From assembly GCF_014651855.1 (NCBI RefSeq), contig NZ_BMXR01000003.1:470648-508096 (forward strand): a DNA stretch of 37,449 nt, in the 5' to 3' direction. Shown here in pieces: positions 1 to 12,052 of this stretch. Positions within the stretch are counted from its first letter, which is position 1. Every line of letters begins with the position of its first letter. This stretch comes from Saccharospirillum salsuginis (GTDB lineage Bacteria; Pseudomonadota; Gammaproteobacteria; Pseudomonadales; Natronospirillaceae). The position numbers and the translations under genes are program-made. The notes under the pieces are model-generated. The model saw only the letters and a program-made list of their open reading frames with translations. It searched no databases and was not told where the DNA came from.

Positions 1-5
1 TGCGC

Positions 6-20
6 CTCTTCTGCCCTACG
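6..20. repeat. Partial GTAG-type palindrome, family C (one arm)
   Basis: CTCTTCTGCCCTACG is the reverse complement of the left end of the palindromes at 11164 and 27991 (GTAGGGCAGAAGAG). Only the right arm is visible; the partner arm would lie before the window start. It ends 8 bp before the pullulanase stop codon. Confidence 0.6.
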
Positions 21-28
21 TTTGTTGG

Positions 29-3250
<3,222 letters not shown>

Positions 3251-3380
3251 CCTGGATTCCTCTCGATTATTGTTGTTAAACGCCGAGTGCACTCTGTGCC
3301 AAATCCGGGTTGGGAAAACAGACGGAATGTGGTGGGTGGAGGATTTTTCGAGAGGTGGGACGGGGGTGGAGAATGGCCGC

Positions 3381-3496
3381 GTAGGGTGGGCACCGCCCAC
3401 CATAAAATGCCGACGATTCACTATTAATTCGACTACTACCGAAGGGTCGACTTCAATGGGTGACTCATCAATACCGGTGGGCAGTGCCCACCCTAC
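3381..3496. repeat. Inverted pair of GTAG-type palindromes, family A
   Basis: The left copy (3381-3402) begins GTAGGGTGGGCACCGCCCAC. The right copy (3476-3496) is the same sequence in opposite orientation, ending GCCCACCCTAC, with one or two mismatches. Each copy is itself a hairpin (GGTGGGC/GCCCACC) headed by GTAG, as in REP sequences. The pair sits in the divergent pullulanase/amylase control region (3251-3718), which otherwise holds the palindrome and -10 listed separately. Confidence 0.75.
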
Positions 3497-3535
3497 GGAG
3501 CCGTTGATGCCATTCCTTCACTCAGCCATCACTCA

Positions 3536-3561
3536 CAGTGATCATCACTGAAACTTATAGT
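3536..3561 (+). promoter_or_regulatory. Putative amylase promoter with 15-bp palindromic operator
   Basis: CAGTGATCATCACTG (3536-3550) is a perfect dyad with a single central base. TATAGT (3556-3561), a good -10, follows after 5 bp, so a protein on the dyad would cover the -35 area. The half-sites are too close (GTGA-N3-TCAC) for CRP. A local sugar-responsive regulator is possible, but no regulator gene is adjacent. Inferred from sequence only. Confidence 0.4.
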
Positions 3562-3718
3562 ACCGCTAAAACCAAACCCCCCGACTTTTCGATCTCCACC
3601 TTGAAGACGGTTCGCCACACACTGTTGCGTCAAAGTGGGAGTTTCCCTGCACTCTCACACAAAGAACAAGAACAACGAAAGACTCGAAGACCGACAACAA
3701 CAATGAGAGGGGTTGATC

Positions 3719-6700
3719 ATGCACGATTCCAATAAGCGGCTGTGGCTTGTTTCCGCCTTGGCGGCGTCCATCGCTCTGGCCGGGTGTAATCCTGGGGGCG
3801 GTAAGGACGATGACAACGATAACGGGGGTGGAACCACCGAACCACCTGTCGACGACGAAGCCAAACTGGCACCCTATGATGAGCGGGATGTCCGGGACGA
3901 CGTTTTCTACTTCGTCATGCCGGACCGTTTCAACGACGGTGATCCCAGCAATAACTTCGGTGGCTTGAGCGGCGATAAATATTCGCACGGTTATGACCCG
4001 GCCGATAAAGGGTTTTATCATGGCGGCGACATGGCTGGCCTGGAGGCCAAGCTGGACTATCTGGAAGAGATGGGTGTAACGGCCATCTGGATGACGCCGA
4101 TCCTGAAGAACAAAGCCGTTCAGGGTGAAGGTGAAGACGCGAGCTCAGCCTATCATGGTTACTGGACACTGGACTTCACTCAGATCGATCCACATCTCGG
4201 TACCAATGAAGACCTGAAATCTCTGATCAACGCCGCGCATGAACGCGACATCAAGATTTTCTTCGACATCATCACCAATCACACAGCCGATGTGATCAAG
4301 TATGAAGAGTGTCACGATTCGGACGGGACCTATCAGGACGGTTTGGAGAGCTGCGCCTACAAATCACTTGAGGACGTCGCCAATGGAGACACTTACACTC
4401 CGTTTGTGCCCAGCGGAGAAGAAAACGTCAAGGTGCCGGCCTGGCTGAACGACCCCAAGTACTACCACAATCAGGGTGACAGCACTTTCTCGGGCGAAAA
4501 TGCCGTCTACGGTGACTTCGTTGGCCTGGACGATCTGGCCACCAGCGATCAGGCCGTCATCGATGGTATGATCGATATCTTCAAGAACATCGTCACCGAT
4601 TTCCAACCGGACGGTTTCCGCATCGATACCGTCAAGCATGTGCATACCGAATTCTGGCAGCAGTTCGCACCGGCCATTGTCGATCACGCCAAGAGCGAAG
4701 GTATCGACAACTTCACCATGTTCGGCGAAGTCTACAGCGCCGATCCGGATTTCCTGAGCACCTACACCACCGAAGGAAAGATTCCATCGGTATTGGACTT
4801 TGGCTTCCAGGCCGCCGTATCCGCGGCTGTCTCCGGAGGCGATACGCCGGAAACCCTGCGCAATCTGTTCCTGGCCGACGACAAGTATTCGGATCACGAC
4901 AGTGATGCCTCCACACTGATGAACTTCACCGGCAACCACGATATGGGTCGGTTTGGTTACTTTCTGGGTGGCGGCGATACCCCCGAGAACCTGGCCAAGA
5001 TGAAACTGGCCCATGCCATGATGTACTTCCTGCGGGGCGTACCGGTGGTTTATTACGGTGACGAGCAGGGCTTCACCGGCATTGGTGGCGACCAGTCCGC
5101 CCGTGAAAACATGTTCCCGTCCCAGGTCGAGGAATACAACAACAACGACCTGATCGGTACGTCCGCCACCACGGCTGAAGACAACTTCGATACCGCGCAC
5201 CCGATCTACACAACGCTGGCCGAATACGGTGAGGTTCTGAGGGAGCACAAAGCCCTGCGCCAGGGCGTTCAGCACGAACGCTATGCCGAGAGCGGTACCA
5301 AAGGCGCCTACGTCGTTTCCCGGGTTCACCCTGAGGACAACGTCGAGTACCTGGTCGCCTTCAACACCAGCAACATCGCCACGACCGTTTACGTCGAAGC
5401 CGCCGCGAACGGTTACAGTGCGGTCTACGGTGCCGAAGGTGACGCCGTACTGGATCAGGGCGACGTCAAACTGCAGATCCCCGCCCATGGCGTGGTGATC
5501 TACAAAGCCAAAGGCGAGCGTCCGGTATCGCCGACGCCGGATATCGCGATGACCGGTTTCGAAAGCGGTGAAACCCGCACAGGAACGCTTGAAATCGGGC
5601 TCGATATCGTCGGGCTGGACGATGTAGCGCTGCCGGATTATGAAGCAACCTTTGAGTATTCCACCGACGGTGGGTCCAGCTGGACGCTTATCTCCGAGGA
5701 CTTCAATGCTCCTTATCGCTCCTTCTTCCGCCTTGGAGACTTGGTCGACGGAACCGACGTCACGGTTCAAGCCACCGTGGTCAACGGCGACGGCGAGATG
5801 GACGTGGTCACGCGCGACTTCGTGGTGGACAGCCGCTACCCCGACACCGTGACCGTCAGCTACAGCAACCCCAACGCGCGCGATGCCTTGTATGTGGTCA
5901 GTGACGGCGGCGAATTTCAGGGGCCTATTGAAGGCAGTGCCGGTGAATATACGTTTACCTGGGGTGAGGAAGACAGTTCAAACTCACTGATCTGGGCAAC
6001 GCTGGACGATGACGCCGGAACGGCCGCGTTCGACGAACCCTTTGTGCTGACCCGGACCGAGCTGTTCAAACACTCCACCGAAGACGGCAGTGGCGGCCTG
6101 ACGGCCAGTCTGGTGGTGGATACACGCGCCGACGTCAACCTGACCGGTACGGCCGCCGACCTGATCGTCAGTGAGGGCAAGGCGGTCGACGACAGCATTG
6201 ACGGGCTCAACATTCGGGGTGGCATCGTCGGTTGGGATGCGGGCAGTGCCGTCGATATGACCAATACCGAATACGCGACCTACCACGCTGAAGCCTTTGT
6301 GTTGAAAGGCGATGGCGAATTCAAGTTCGCCGACGATCAATGGGCCGCGATCAACATCGGTGGACCTGTTACCCAGAATGGTCTGACGCAGGGTGCCAAT
6401 CCGGCGAATCTGCTGAACGACTTCGAGGCGGATTCCGTTTACGACTTCTGGGTGGTTGGTGTCGACAGCGATGCGGATGGCAGTATCGATATGCGGATAC
6501 CGTTCATTGAAATCGACCATGGCAGCCTGGGCGAGGTCGTCTACCTTCGCGGTGGCCTGACGGACTGGAATGTGCCCGGCGCAGCTCAACTGGCCCATCA
6601 AGGCGGCGACGTCTACCGCTATGTACTGAACGACCTGGCCGCGGGTGACTATGAGTTCAAGATCGGTGATGCCGACTGGGCTGACGTCAACCTGGGTTAC

Positions 6701-7567
6701 GGCGACGTGTCCGTCCATGCGGATTCGGTGGCGCTGACCGATCCGGGCAATGGCAATATCGGCCTGTCCGTCGCAGCCGAGAACGACTACACCTTCACCC
6801 TGGATGCCTCGGATCCGGCGAATCCGGTCTTGAAGGTCGAATCCAGTGAGGTTCCACCCTACGACGCTCAGGGTGCCCTGTATGTCAAAGGCGAGCTCAA
6901 CGGTTGGGGCAATGTGCCCGCCTATGAATTGCCCTTTGTCGGCAATGGCCAATACCAGGCCACGGTGGCTATCGACCCGGCTTCCTTTGACTTCAGTGGC
7001 GATTCGGCAACCGCGATTGACTTCGCGATCGCCAACGCAGGCTGGGGTTACAAGCTGGCGGGTTCCAGTACGACCCTAACCGCCGGTAGCTCGGTCACGC
7101 TCAGCGATTCCAATGGCAGCAATGCGCTGATGGACAGTGGACTGACTGCGGGCTACTACGACCTGACGCTGGATGCCTCGGCGGATCCTTCCGCGCCGAC
7201 ACTGGCCATGGCCGCCAACGGCGACCACACCTACGGCGACCTGTTCGGCGAGCCGATGTATGTTCGTGGCAGCTTCAACAACTGGAGCAACGACGTTGCC
7301 GTGGACCATAACGGCTTGATCTACAGCGATACCGTGACGCTCGAAGCGGGAACCGCCACCTTCAAAATCGTCAATGACGACTGGAGCCGCCAAATTCAAT
7401 TCGCCGATGTGGTACAGAACGGCGGGCTTGCACTGAGTGGCGCGGATGACGGTTTCGGCGGCTTGAATATCTCGGTCGAGATCGACACGGCGGGTGACTA
7501 CGACATCACTCTGGACGTGACGAACCCGGACAGGATGATGTTGACTGTGGAAGCCAGTGTGCAGTAG
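3719..7567 (+). CDS. GH13 alpha-amylase family lipoprotein with four C-terminal binding-type modules
   Basis: Hydrolyses alpha-1,4-glucans. The ATG at 3719 is 6 bp after GAGAGGGG and gives a lipoprotein signal with lipobox LAGC (Cys ~23); an in-frame TTG at 3713 would overlap the ribosome site. The 1282-aa protein has an acidic linker, then the GH13 barrel (~60-500): DIITNH (~183-188), GFRID nucleophile Asp ~303, FGEV acid Glu ~337, and NHD (~406-408). After a C-domain and a ~100-aa Ig-like segment come four related modules starting near residues 831, 941, 1054 and 1180. Each opens with a short strand of the type YVRGSFNNW, YVKGELNGW or YLRGGLTDW and later has a FKI/FKF strand, resembling X25/CBM48-type starch-binding E-set domains. 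It most likely acts at the outer surface with the divergent pullulanase. Exact product specificity (amylase or cyclomaltodextrinase-like) cannot be read from sequence. Confidence 0.9.
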   Translation: MHDSNKRLWLVSALAASIALAGCNPGGGKDDDNDNGGGTTEPPVDDEAKLAPYDERDVRDDVFYFVMPDRFNDGDPSNNFGGLSGDKYSHGYDPADKGFYHGGDMAGLEAKLDYLEEMGVTAIWMTPILKNKAVQGEGEDASSAYHGYWTLDFTQIDPHLGTNEDLKSLINAAHERDIKIFFDIITNHTADVIKYEECHDSDGTYQDGLESCAYKSLEDVANGDTYTPFVPSGEENVKVPAWLNDPKYYHNQGDSTFSGENAVYGDFVGLDDLATSDQAVIDGMIDIFKNIVTDFQPDGFRIDTVKHVHTEFWQQFAPAIVDHAKSEGIDNFTMFGEVYSADPDFLSTYTTEGKIPSVLDFGFQAAVSAAVSGGDTPETLRNLFLADDKYSDHDSDASTLMNFTGNHDMGRFGYFLGGGDTPENLAKMKLAHAMMYFLRGVPVVYYGDEQGFTGIGGDQSARENMFPSQVEEYNNNDLIGTSATTAEDNFDTAHPIYTTLAEYGEVLREHKALRQGVQHERYAESGTKGAYVVSRVHPEDNVEYLVAFNTSNIATTVYVEAAANGYSAVYGAEGDAVLDQGDVKLQIPAHGVVIYKAKGERPVSPTPDIAMTGFESGETRTGTLEIGLDIVGLDDVALPDYEATFEYSTDGGSSWTLISEDFNAPYRSFFRLGDLVDGTDVTVQATVVNGDGEMDVVTRDFVVDSRYPDTVTVSYSNPNARDALYVVSDGGEFQGPIEGSAGEYTFTWGEEDSSNSLIWATLDDDAGTAAFDEPFVLTRTELFKHSTEDGSGGLTASLVVDTRADVNLTGTAADLIVSEGKAVDDSIDGLNIRGGIVGWDAGSAVDMTNTEYATYHAEAFVLKGDGEFKFADDQWAAINIGGPVTQNGLTQGANPANLLNDFEADSVYDFWVVGVDSDADGSIDMRIPFIEIDHGSLGEVVYLRGGLTDWNVPGAAQLAHQGGDVYRYVLNDLAAGDYEFKIGDADWADVNLGYGDVSVHADSVALTDPGNGNIGLSVAAENDYTFTLDASDPANPVLKVESSEVPPYDAQGALYVKGELNGWGNVPAYELPFVGNGQYQATVAIDPASFDFSGDSATAIDFAIANAGWGYKLAGSSTTLTAGSSVTLSDSNGSNALMDSGLTAGYYDLTLDASADPSAPTLAMAANGDHTYGDLFGEPMYVRGSFNNWSNDVAVDHNGLIYSDTVTLEAGTATFKIVNDDWSRQIQFADVVQNGGLALSGADDGFGGLNISVEIDTAGDYDITLDVTNPDRMMLTVEASVQ

Positions 7568-7612
7568 ACAATACTATTCCACACTGCTGAATTGATGGAA
7601 AGGTAAACCGAT

Positions 7613-7640
7613 ATACCCGGCCAAGCGCCGGGTATTTTGT
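7613..7640 (+). terminator. Rho-independent terminator after the amylase gene
   Basis: Perfect 9-bp stem ATACCCGGC/GCCGGGTAT with a 5-nt loop, followed by TTTGT. It lies 45 bp past the amylase stop. Confidence 0.8.
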
Positions 7641-7775
7641 TTGGGGATCTTGGATTAGCAAGGCTATGAGAAGTGAATCATTTTTTACTGTCCATGGCGA
7701 GATTCCAGGGCTCATAAGGTAGTGCATCAAGGGAAACCGCTTACAGGCGGACAGATGTGCGCCACCGGATTACAT

Positions 7776-7852
7776 TTGACTGGCAATTCCTTTACAAATT
7801 CGTATTGTACGACGCTTGATATCGCTCCAAGATTCCCCGTCTAAACGATATC
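7776..7852 (+). promoter_or_regulatory. Upstream region of the outer-membrane protein gene; weak promoter and dyad
   Basis: The gap 7568-7912 holds the amylase terminator and then this stretch. Possible -35 elements are TTGACT (7776-7781) and TTTACA (7791-7796), but no well-spaced -10 stands out. A perfect 7-bp inverted repeat, GATATCG (7818-7824) and CGATATC (7846-7852), could be an operator. No small gene is seen here. Confidence 0.25.
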
Positions 7853-7912
7853 GATCGTGGTTACGCCGAAAGGGGTAGCCAACCTGGCAGTACAGCAATA
7901 AAAGGAATCCAC

Positions 7913-9247
7913 ATGAAAAAAGCCGTATTGGCGACCTGTATCGCCTCTATCAGCACGCTTTCCTCCGCAAACGTCTTCCTGCCCTCCATCGGGATCGATG
8001 GCTGGGATTCAGACTCCCAGTATTTTCGTTCCATGGCGTTCAATCAGGGTTACCTGACCGCCTCCGACGCCCAGAACCACACCGTCAATCCGGCCTTCGC
8101 CCTGGCCCTGCAGGATACAGCCGAAGCCCGGATGTACTACAGCACCGGTTTCAGTGGCGGCGCATTCACCCAGGTATTCGGTCAGAATGTGGGTATCTAT
8201 TTTGGGCGCCGGACGTTTGATGACTATCTGTATTACTACGATTCCAATGGCAGTGGTCTGGTCGATACGTCCGTCGACTCGAGTGTCGTCGGAGACATCG
8301 ATGGTGACGGCAACGACGATACGATCAGCAATCTGTTCGATGCCTATTGGGCCAGTGCGATCGGTACCGGCGATCTGGGTGTTCGGCTGAATGTGCGCGC
8401 TCTCAGCTCGTCCATGGAAAGTGATATGCAGGACGATACCACCTCGGTAACGACAGAAGGTGGCCTCTACGAGTTCAACACCACCGTCGGTTTCATTTCC
8501 AATTCACTGCCGCTTGAAGGCTCGGTCACCTTGGGACTGCCCTTCGGTAGTCTGGAAGACGTGAACGAAGACACCGATGCCGATACCAAAACGGTTGAAG
8601 AGACGTCTATCGACAAAGGGCTTCGCTGGGGTGCCCTGGCGAAATACACCTTGTCGGAAGACAACCAGGCTCGTACCGTGCTGTCCGGTTTCATAGGCTC
8701 GGCCAATGCGAACTATGACATTGTCAACGAGACCACTACCGGTGGCAGCACTACGACGAATTCGGACGTGTCCTTCATACAGGAACGTTTCACATTCGGT
8801 TTGGTGGCGTCCCATGAGCGCATGATCAACAACCGTACACGGTTGATTGCGTCGGCTGGCCTGAACCGGACTTCTTCCACGCAGGGCGTGGAAAACAAAG
8901 CGGCGGATCCATCCCAACCGGATTATGATGAATACGGTAACTGGTGGCTGCCGGTATCGATCGGTACCGAGTTCCGCAAGTCCGAGAAGACGACACTGAT
9001 CGGTTCGGTCGCCTCGAATCTGTTCGATCGCGACACTAATGCGAACTACGATAATGACGGTGGCGATGCGGCAAAAGAAGATGAGTCCAGCATGCAGTGG
9101 ACCATGCCGAATTCGAACGTCCAGTTCGGGTTTGCCTACCAGATGACCCCGCGTCTGAGCACGAATCTGGTGATCAACAAGGCGTTGTTTGTCAGTGGCC
9201 TGGATGAAGGTCTGACCACGGTTGCTGAATTCCGCTACGAATTCTAG
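7913..9247 (+). CDS. Putative outer-membrane beta-barrel protein, unknown function
   Basis: A 444-aa protein with a Sec signal peptide (MKK start, probable cleavage after SSA at ~19), alternating amphipathic strands and a C-terminal aromatic residue (FRYEF), the pattern of an outer-membrane barrel. AAAGGAAT precedes the ATG. Around residue 125 an acidic loop (DIDGDGNDD) looks like a calcium-binding EF-hand/dockerin-type loop and is probably surface-exposed. I do not recognise the family. A loose likeness to the TraF-like barrel group was considered but not supported by a motif. It follows the amylase gene but has its own upstream region and comes after a terminator, so a role in maltodextrin uptake is only suggested by position. 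Confidence 0.7.
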   Translation: MKKAVLATCIASISTLSSANVFLPSIGIDGWDSDSQYFRSMAFNQGYLTASDAQNHTVNPAFALALQDTAEARMYYSTGFSGGAFTQVFGQNVGIYFGRRTFDDYLYYYDSNGSGLVDTSVDSSVVGDIDGDGNDDTISNLFDAYWASAIGTGDLGVRLNVRALSSSMESDMQDDTTSVTTEGGLYEFNTTVGFISNSLPLEGSVTLGLPFGSLEDVNEDTDADTKTVEETSIDKGLRWGALAKYTLSEDNQARTVLSGFIGSANANYDIVNETTTGGSTTTNSDVSFIQERFTFGLVASHERMINNRTRLIASAGLNRTSSTQGVENKAADPSQPDYDEYGNWWLPVSIGTEFRKSEKTTLIGSVASNLFDRDTNANYDNDGGDAAKEDESSMQWTMPNSNVQFGFAYQMTPRLSTNLVINKALFVSGLDEGLTTVAEFRYEF

Positions 9248-9255
9248 GCAATAGC

Positions 9256-9283
9256 GCCCGATGCCACATCAGTGGCATCGGGC
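9256..9283. terminator. Hairpin between convergent genes
   Basis: Perfect 12-bp stem GCCCGATGCCAC/GTGGCATCGGGC with loop ATCA, lying between the convergent outer-membrane protein and HAD genes. The T-tracts are short, so it may serve both directions with modest strength. Confidence 0.65.
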
Positions 9284-9298
9284 CACACTTGGGCTTGA

Positions 9299-9910
9299 TC
9301 AAAACATCAAGCTTTTATGCTTCAAAACCTTCGACATATCCCCAGGCCCGAACACCTGCTCCGACTGCATTCCCAACGCCCGAGCGGCCTCCACATTCCT
9401 GATCCCATCGTCGAAAAACAGCGTCTCTTCCGGTTCAGTCTCAAGCGTATCCAGTACGGCCCGATAAATCGCCGCGTCCGGTTTCATCACCCCCAGTTCC
9501 ATACTGGTGAAATGATGGTCCAGCTTTGGCAGGAAGGTGTTGCGATCCACCAGCATGCCCCAGTGGCAGGCGTTGGTGTTGCTGAGCAAGCTGAGCGTGT
9601 ACTGCGGTTTCAGTGCATCCAACAGCTCGAGCACGCCGGGGAAGTCATCGCCGAGAATACCCTTGAACCGTTGTTGAAAGTCGGTCCGATCGAGCGTCAG
9701 GTTGAATTCGTCGAGAAAGGCGTCGGTGAAGGTCTCGAAGTCCATCTGGCCGGTTTCGAACGCGTGGGTGGAGCGGGCGTTGCCCCAAAGAGCGTGGATG
9801 TCCTCGAAAGGCACATCCCGGCCGAGGATGCGGCTGATTTCCTCGTGCCAGCGGATCTGTACCAGAACGCCGCCCATATCAAAAATGATGTGTTTGATCG
9901 GTGTTTGCAT
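9299..9910 (-). CDS. HAD-superfamily phosphatase, YihX-like
   Basis: A 203-aa haloacid-dehalogenase-type hydrolase. Motif I is FDMGGV (Asp ~11) with Gly where most HAD phosphatases have a second Asp, as in YihX-type enzymes. Motif II is in LLSNTN (Ser ~110), the Lys is in GVMKPD (~143), and motif IV is FFDD (~167-168). The SNTN, LGVMKP and FFDD combination closely resembles E. coli YihX, an alpha-glucose-1-phosphate phosphatase of nearly the same length. GGAG lies upstream of the ATG. The neighbouring glucan-degrading genes fit a sugar-phosphate substrate, but substrate assignment in this superfamily from sequence is uncertain. Confidence 0.82.
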   Translation of the reverse strand: MQTPIKHIIFDMGGVLVQIRWHEEISRILGRDVPFEDIHALWGNARSTHAFETGQMDFETFTDAFLDEFNLTLDRTDFQQRFKGILGDDFPGVLELLDALKPQYTLSLLSNTNACHWGMLVDRNTFLPKLDHHFTSMELGVMKPDAAIYRAVLDTLETEPEETLFFDDGIRNVEAARALGMQSEQVFGPGDMSKVLKHKSLMF

Positions 9911-10000
9911 TGATGTCTCCGTAGGAGGCCGGCTACTCCGTCTGGCGTACCCGGTCTCAGATCATTACACTGTGCGGCCCATGCTCAACGAGACCCAGTC

Positions 10001-10807
10001 ATGAGCCGCAAGAAGCGCGATATTCCGGTATTTTCCCAGCCCATTATTGAAACGCACTGCCACCTCGATTATCTGAAAGAGGCGGAGTTACAGACGATTC
10101 TGAGTGACGCACGGGCGGTGGGAATCGAGCGTATTGTGACCATTGCCGTCTCCCCGGACAACCTCGCCGAGGTGCGCGATCTGGTGGAAGCCGATGCCAT
10201 GATCTACGGCACCCAGGGCATTCACCCCCACGATGCCGAGGCCTATACGGCGGATACCGCCGTTCAGCTGCGTAAACACGGTCGGGACGAGCACATTGTG
10301 GCCATCGGCGAGATCGGTCTCGACTACTATTACGACAATTCGGACCGGGCGGTGCAGCGCAAGGTTTTTGCCGAACAGTTGGAGATCGCCTGCGAGCTGG
10401 ATCAGCCCGTGGTTATCCACACCCGCGAGGCGGACGAGGACACCCGGGCCATTCTGAGCGAGTATGCGCCAAGGCTGGCCCGCAAGGGTGTGATCCACAG
10501 TTTCACGTCGGGCATCGATCTGGCGCGGTTCTGTCTCGACCAGGGTTTCATGCTCGGCTTCAACGGCATCATCACCTTCAACAAGGCCGAGAATGTGCGG
10601 GAAGTGCTGGCGGAAACGCCACTGGAGCAGATGCTGGTGGAGACGGATTCCCCCTTCCTGACCCCGGCGCCCTATCGCGGCCGGGAGAATGCGCCCAAAT
10701 ACCTGCCCTTTATCATCGAGAAGATCGCCGATGTAAAAGACGTGCCCGTCGATCAGGTGTTGCGTCAGACCCACCAGAACGCCGAGGCGCTGTTCCGCTT
10801 CCAGTAA
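10001..10807 (+). CDS. TatD family metal-dependent hydrolase
   Basis: A 268-aa TIM-barrel hydrolase of the TatD/YcfH family, whose characterised members are metal-dependent 3'-5' exonucleases. Metal-binding motifs are present in order: HCHLD (His ~19 and ~21), GIHPHD, GEIGLDYYY (Glu ~104), PVVIHTREAD, GVIHSFTSG, and METDSPFL-like VETDSPFLTP near the C-terminus. Length is normal for the family. It is divergent from the HAD gene, and the start ATG has only a weak GAGA upstream. It stands alone and ends at a clear terminator. Confidence 0.92.
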   Translation: MSRKKRDIPVFSQPIIETHCHLDYLKEAELQTILSDARAVGIERIVTIAVSPDNLAEVRDLVEADAMIYGTQGIHPHDAEAYTADTAVQLRKHGRDEHIVAIGEIGLDYYYDNSDRAVQRKVFAEQLEIACELDQPVVIHTREADEDTRAILSEYAPRLARKGVIHSFTSGIDLARFCLDQGFMLGFNGIITFNKAENVREVLAETPLEQMLVETDSPFLTPAPYRGRENAPKYLPFIIEKIADVKDVPVDQVLRQTHQNAEALFRFQ

Positions 10808-10816
10808 GACCTCTGC

Positions 10817-10838
10817 CCTGAGCCCGCCGGGGCTCAGG
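10817..10838 (+). terminator. Terminator of the TatD-family gene
   Basis: CCTGAGCCC/GGGCTCAGG, a 9-bp perfect stem with loop GCCG, followed by CTTCTTC. The right arm contains the stop codon of the convergent small gene. Confidence 0.65.
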
Positions 10839-11061
10839 CTTCTTCGCGGTGCAGGGAATCGATCTCGCGCTTGAGGCGCTCCTTGTCATCGGTCAGGATC
10901 CGCTCCAGGGTCGCGACCCGCTCCTCCAGCGCTTCGATGCGCTCGTCTTTCCATTGGTTGCTCTTGAGTTCCGACTTGCGTTTATTGCGCAGAACTTCCT
11001 TGACGATGCCGCCAACGGTGCCGATCAGCACGATGATGATGACAAATTTGAAGACATCCAC
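10834..11061 (-). CDS. Small membrane-anchored coiled-coil protein, PspB-like
   Basis: A 75-aa protein with one N-terminal transmembrane helix (FKFVIIIVLIGTVGGIV) followed by a charged, heptad-rich helix with ERIEALEERVATLERIL. This is the architecture and size of phage shock protein B, and the RIEALE...LERIL part resembles PspB's RIQALESIL. The start is GTG, supported by a strong AGGAGG 6-7 bp upstream. No pspA, pspC or pspF is nearby, so a function in envelope stress is only suggested. It is convergent with the TatD-family gene. Confidence 0.72.
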   Translation of the reverse strand: MDVFKFVIIIVLIGTVGGIVKEVLRNKRKSELKSNQWKDERIEALEERVATLERILTDDKERLKREIDSLHREEA

Positions 11062-11163
11062 GAGGGACCTCCTGTCGATTGGGGGATGAGGTCTAGGATA
11101 GCGCGATTTGGCAGGAAGACTATTGGCCGTGGGTCACTTTTTTGGGAGGGGGCGGAGTGATTA

Positions 11164-11280
11164 GTAGGGCAGAAGAGCCCGAAGGGCGTTATCTGCCAGG
11201 GGAAATTTAAGTGCCAGTGGATAGTCCATTGTCTCGGATTTTACCCAACGGCAGATAACGCTGTCGCTCTTCTGCCCTAC
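11164..11280. repeat. Full GTAG-type palindromic element, family C
   Basis: The ends are perfect 15-bp inverted repeats (GTAGGGCAGAAGAGC at 11164-11178 and its complement at 11266-11280). Just inside is a second perfect pair, GCGTTATCTGCC (11186-11197) and GGCAGATAACGC (11250-11261). The whole is a 117-bp hairpin-forming, MITE/REPIN-like unit. It ends 1 bp beyond the rsmE stop codon. Confidence 0.8.
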
Positions 11281-11281
11281 C

Positions 11282-12022
11282 TCAGGACTCGCCAACACCC
11301 AAATCGCCCCAACGGTGCTGCAGTATCGCCAACATCGCCACCGGGGCGGTCTCGGTTCGCAGGATCCGGCTCCCCAACTGCCAGGCCTGGAACCCGTTCC
11401 GTACCGCCTGTTCCACTTCACCATCGGTCAGGCCACCTTCCGGCCCTACCAGAAAACTCACTGAGGAGGGAGCCTCGACCGGGAACTCCGGCGTTTGGGC
11501 GGCGGTGTGCAATACGAGTCGCAGTTGGGATTCCTGAGCGTCGAGCCATTGCGACAACCCGGTTACTTCATCCAGCACCGGCACCGTATCCCGCCCACAC
11601 TGTTCGCAAGCGCTGGCCAGTACGCCCTGCCAGTGCTGCAGTTTCTTAGCCTGGCGCTCAGCCTTGAGCCGGAGATCACAGCGTTCGCTGGTCAGCGGGG
11701 TGATACGGCTGACGCCGAGTTCGGTCGCCTTTTGCAGGGCGTAGTCCATGCGGTCGCCCTTGGACATGACCAGGCCTAGATGGGTGTGCAACGGGGATTC
11801 GGACAGGGTCGGCAGCGCTTCGGTCAGCTGGATGTCCGCCCGGCGTTTGCCGACATCGGCCAGTACGGCGACGAAGCGTTTGCCGCGCCCGTTGAACGCT
11901 TCGATGGGGGCGCCTTCGCCCAGGCGAAGCACCCGGACCAGATGCCCGAACGCACTTTCGGGCAGCGCGAGGCGTTGACCCGGCGCCTCGGCGTCGGGCA
12001 GGTGAATGCGGGGCACTCTCAT
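11282..12022 (-). CDS. rsmE: 16S rRNA (uracil-1498-N3)-methyltransferase
   Basis: A 246-aa SPOUT-class methyltransferase that methylates U1498 of 16S rRNA with S-adenosylmethionine. Diagnostic motifs are KGDRMDYALQKATELGV (~90-107), ACEQCGR, LVGPEGGLTDGE and the knot segment LGSRILRTETAP near the C-terminus. The N-terminal part is the PUA-like RNA-binding region (VPRIHL, HLVRVLRL). Normal length. It lies 30 bp downstream of argC on the same strand and is probably co-transcribed with it. Confidence 0.95.
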   Translation of the reverse strand: MRVPRIHLPDAEAPGQRLALPESAFGHLVRVLRLGEGAPIEAFNGRGKRFVAVLADVGKRRADIQLTEALPTLSESPLHTHLGLVMSKGDRMDYALQKATELGVSRITPLTSERCDLRLKAERQAKKLQHWQGVLASACEQCGRDTVPVLDEVTGLSQWLDAQESQLRLVLHTAAQTPEFPVEAPSSVSFLVGPEGGLTDGEVEQAVRNGFQAWQLGSRILRTETAPVAMLAILQHRWGDLGVGES

Positions 12023-12052
12023 CGGGTGTCCTTTCGCGGTGGGATGGCCTGC

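Noticed and set aside
3536..3550. A CRP site at the amylase promoter
   Set aside because: The half-sites GTGA and TCAC are 3 bp apart, not the 6 bp needed.
4364..5770. A 468-aa open frame on the minus strand opposite the amylase
   Set aside because: Shadow of the GH13 gene whose catalytic motifs are all on the plus strand.
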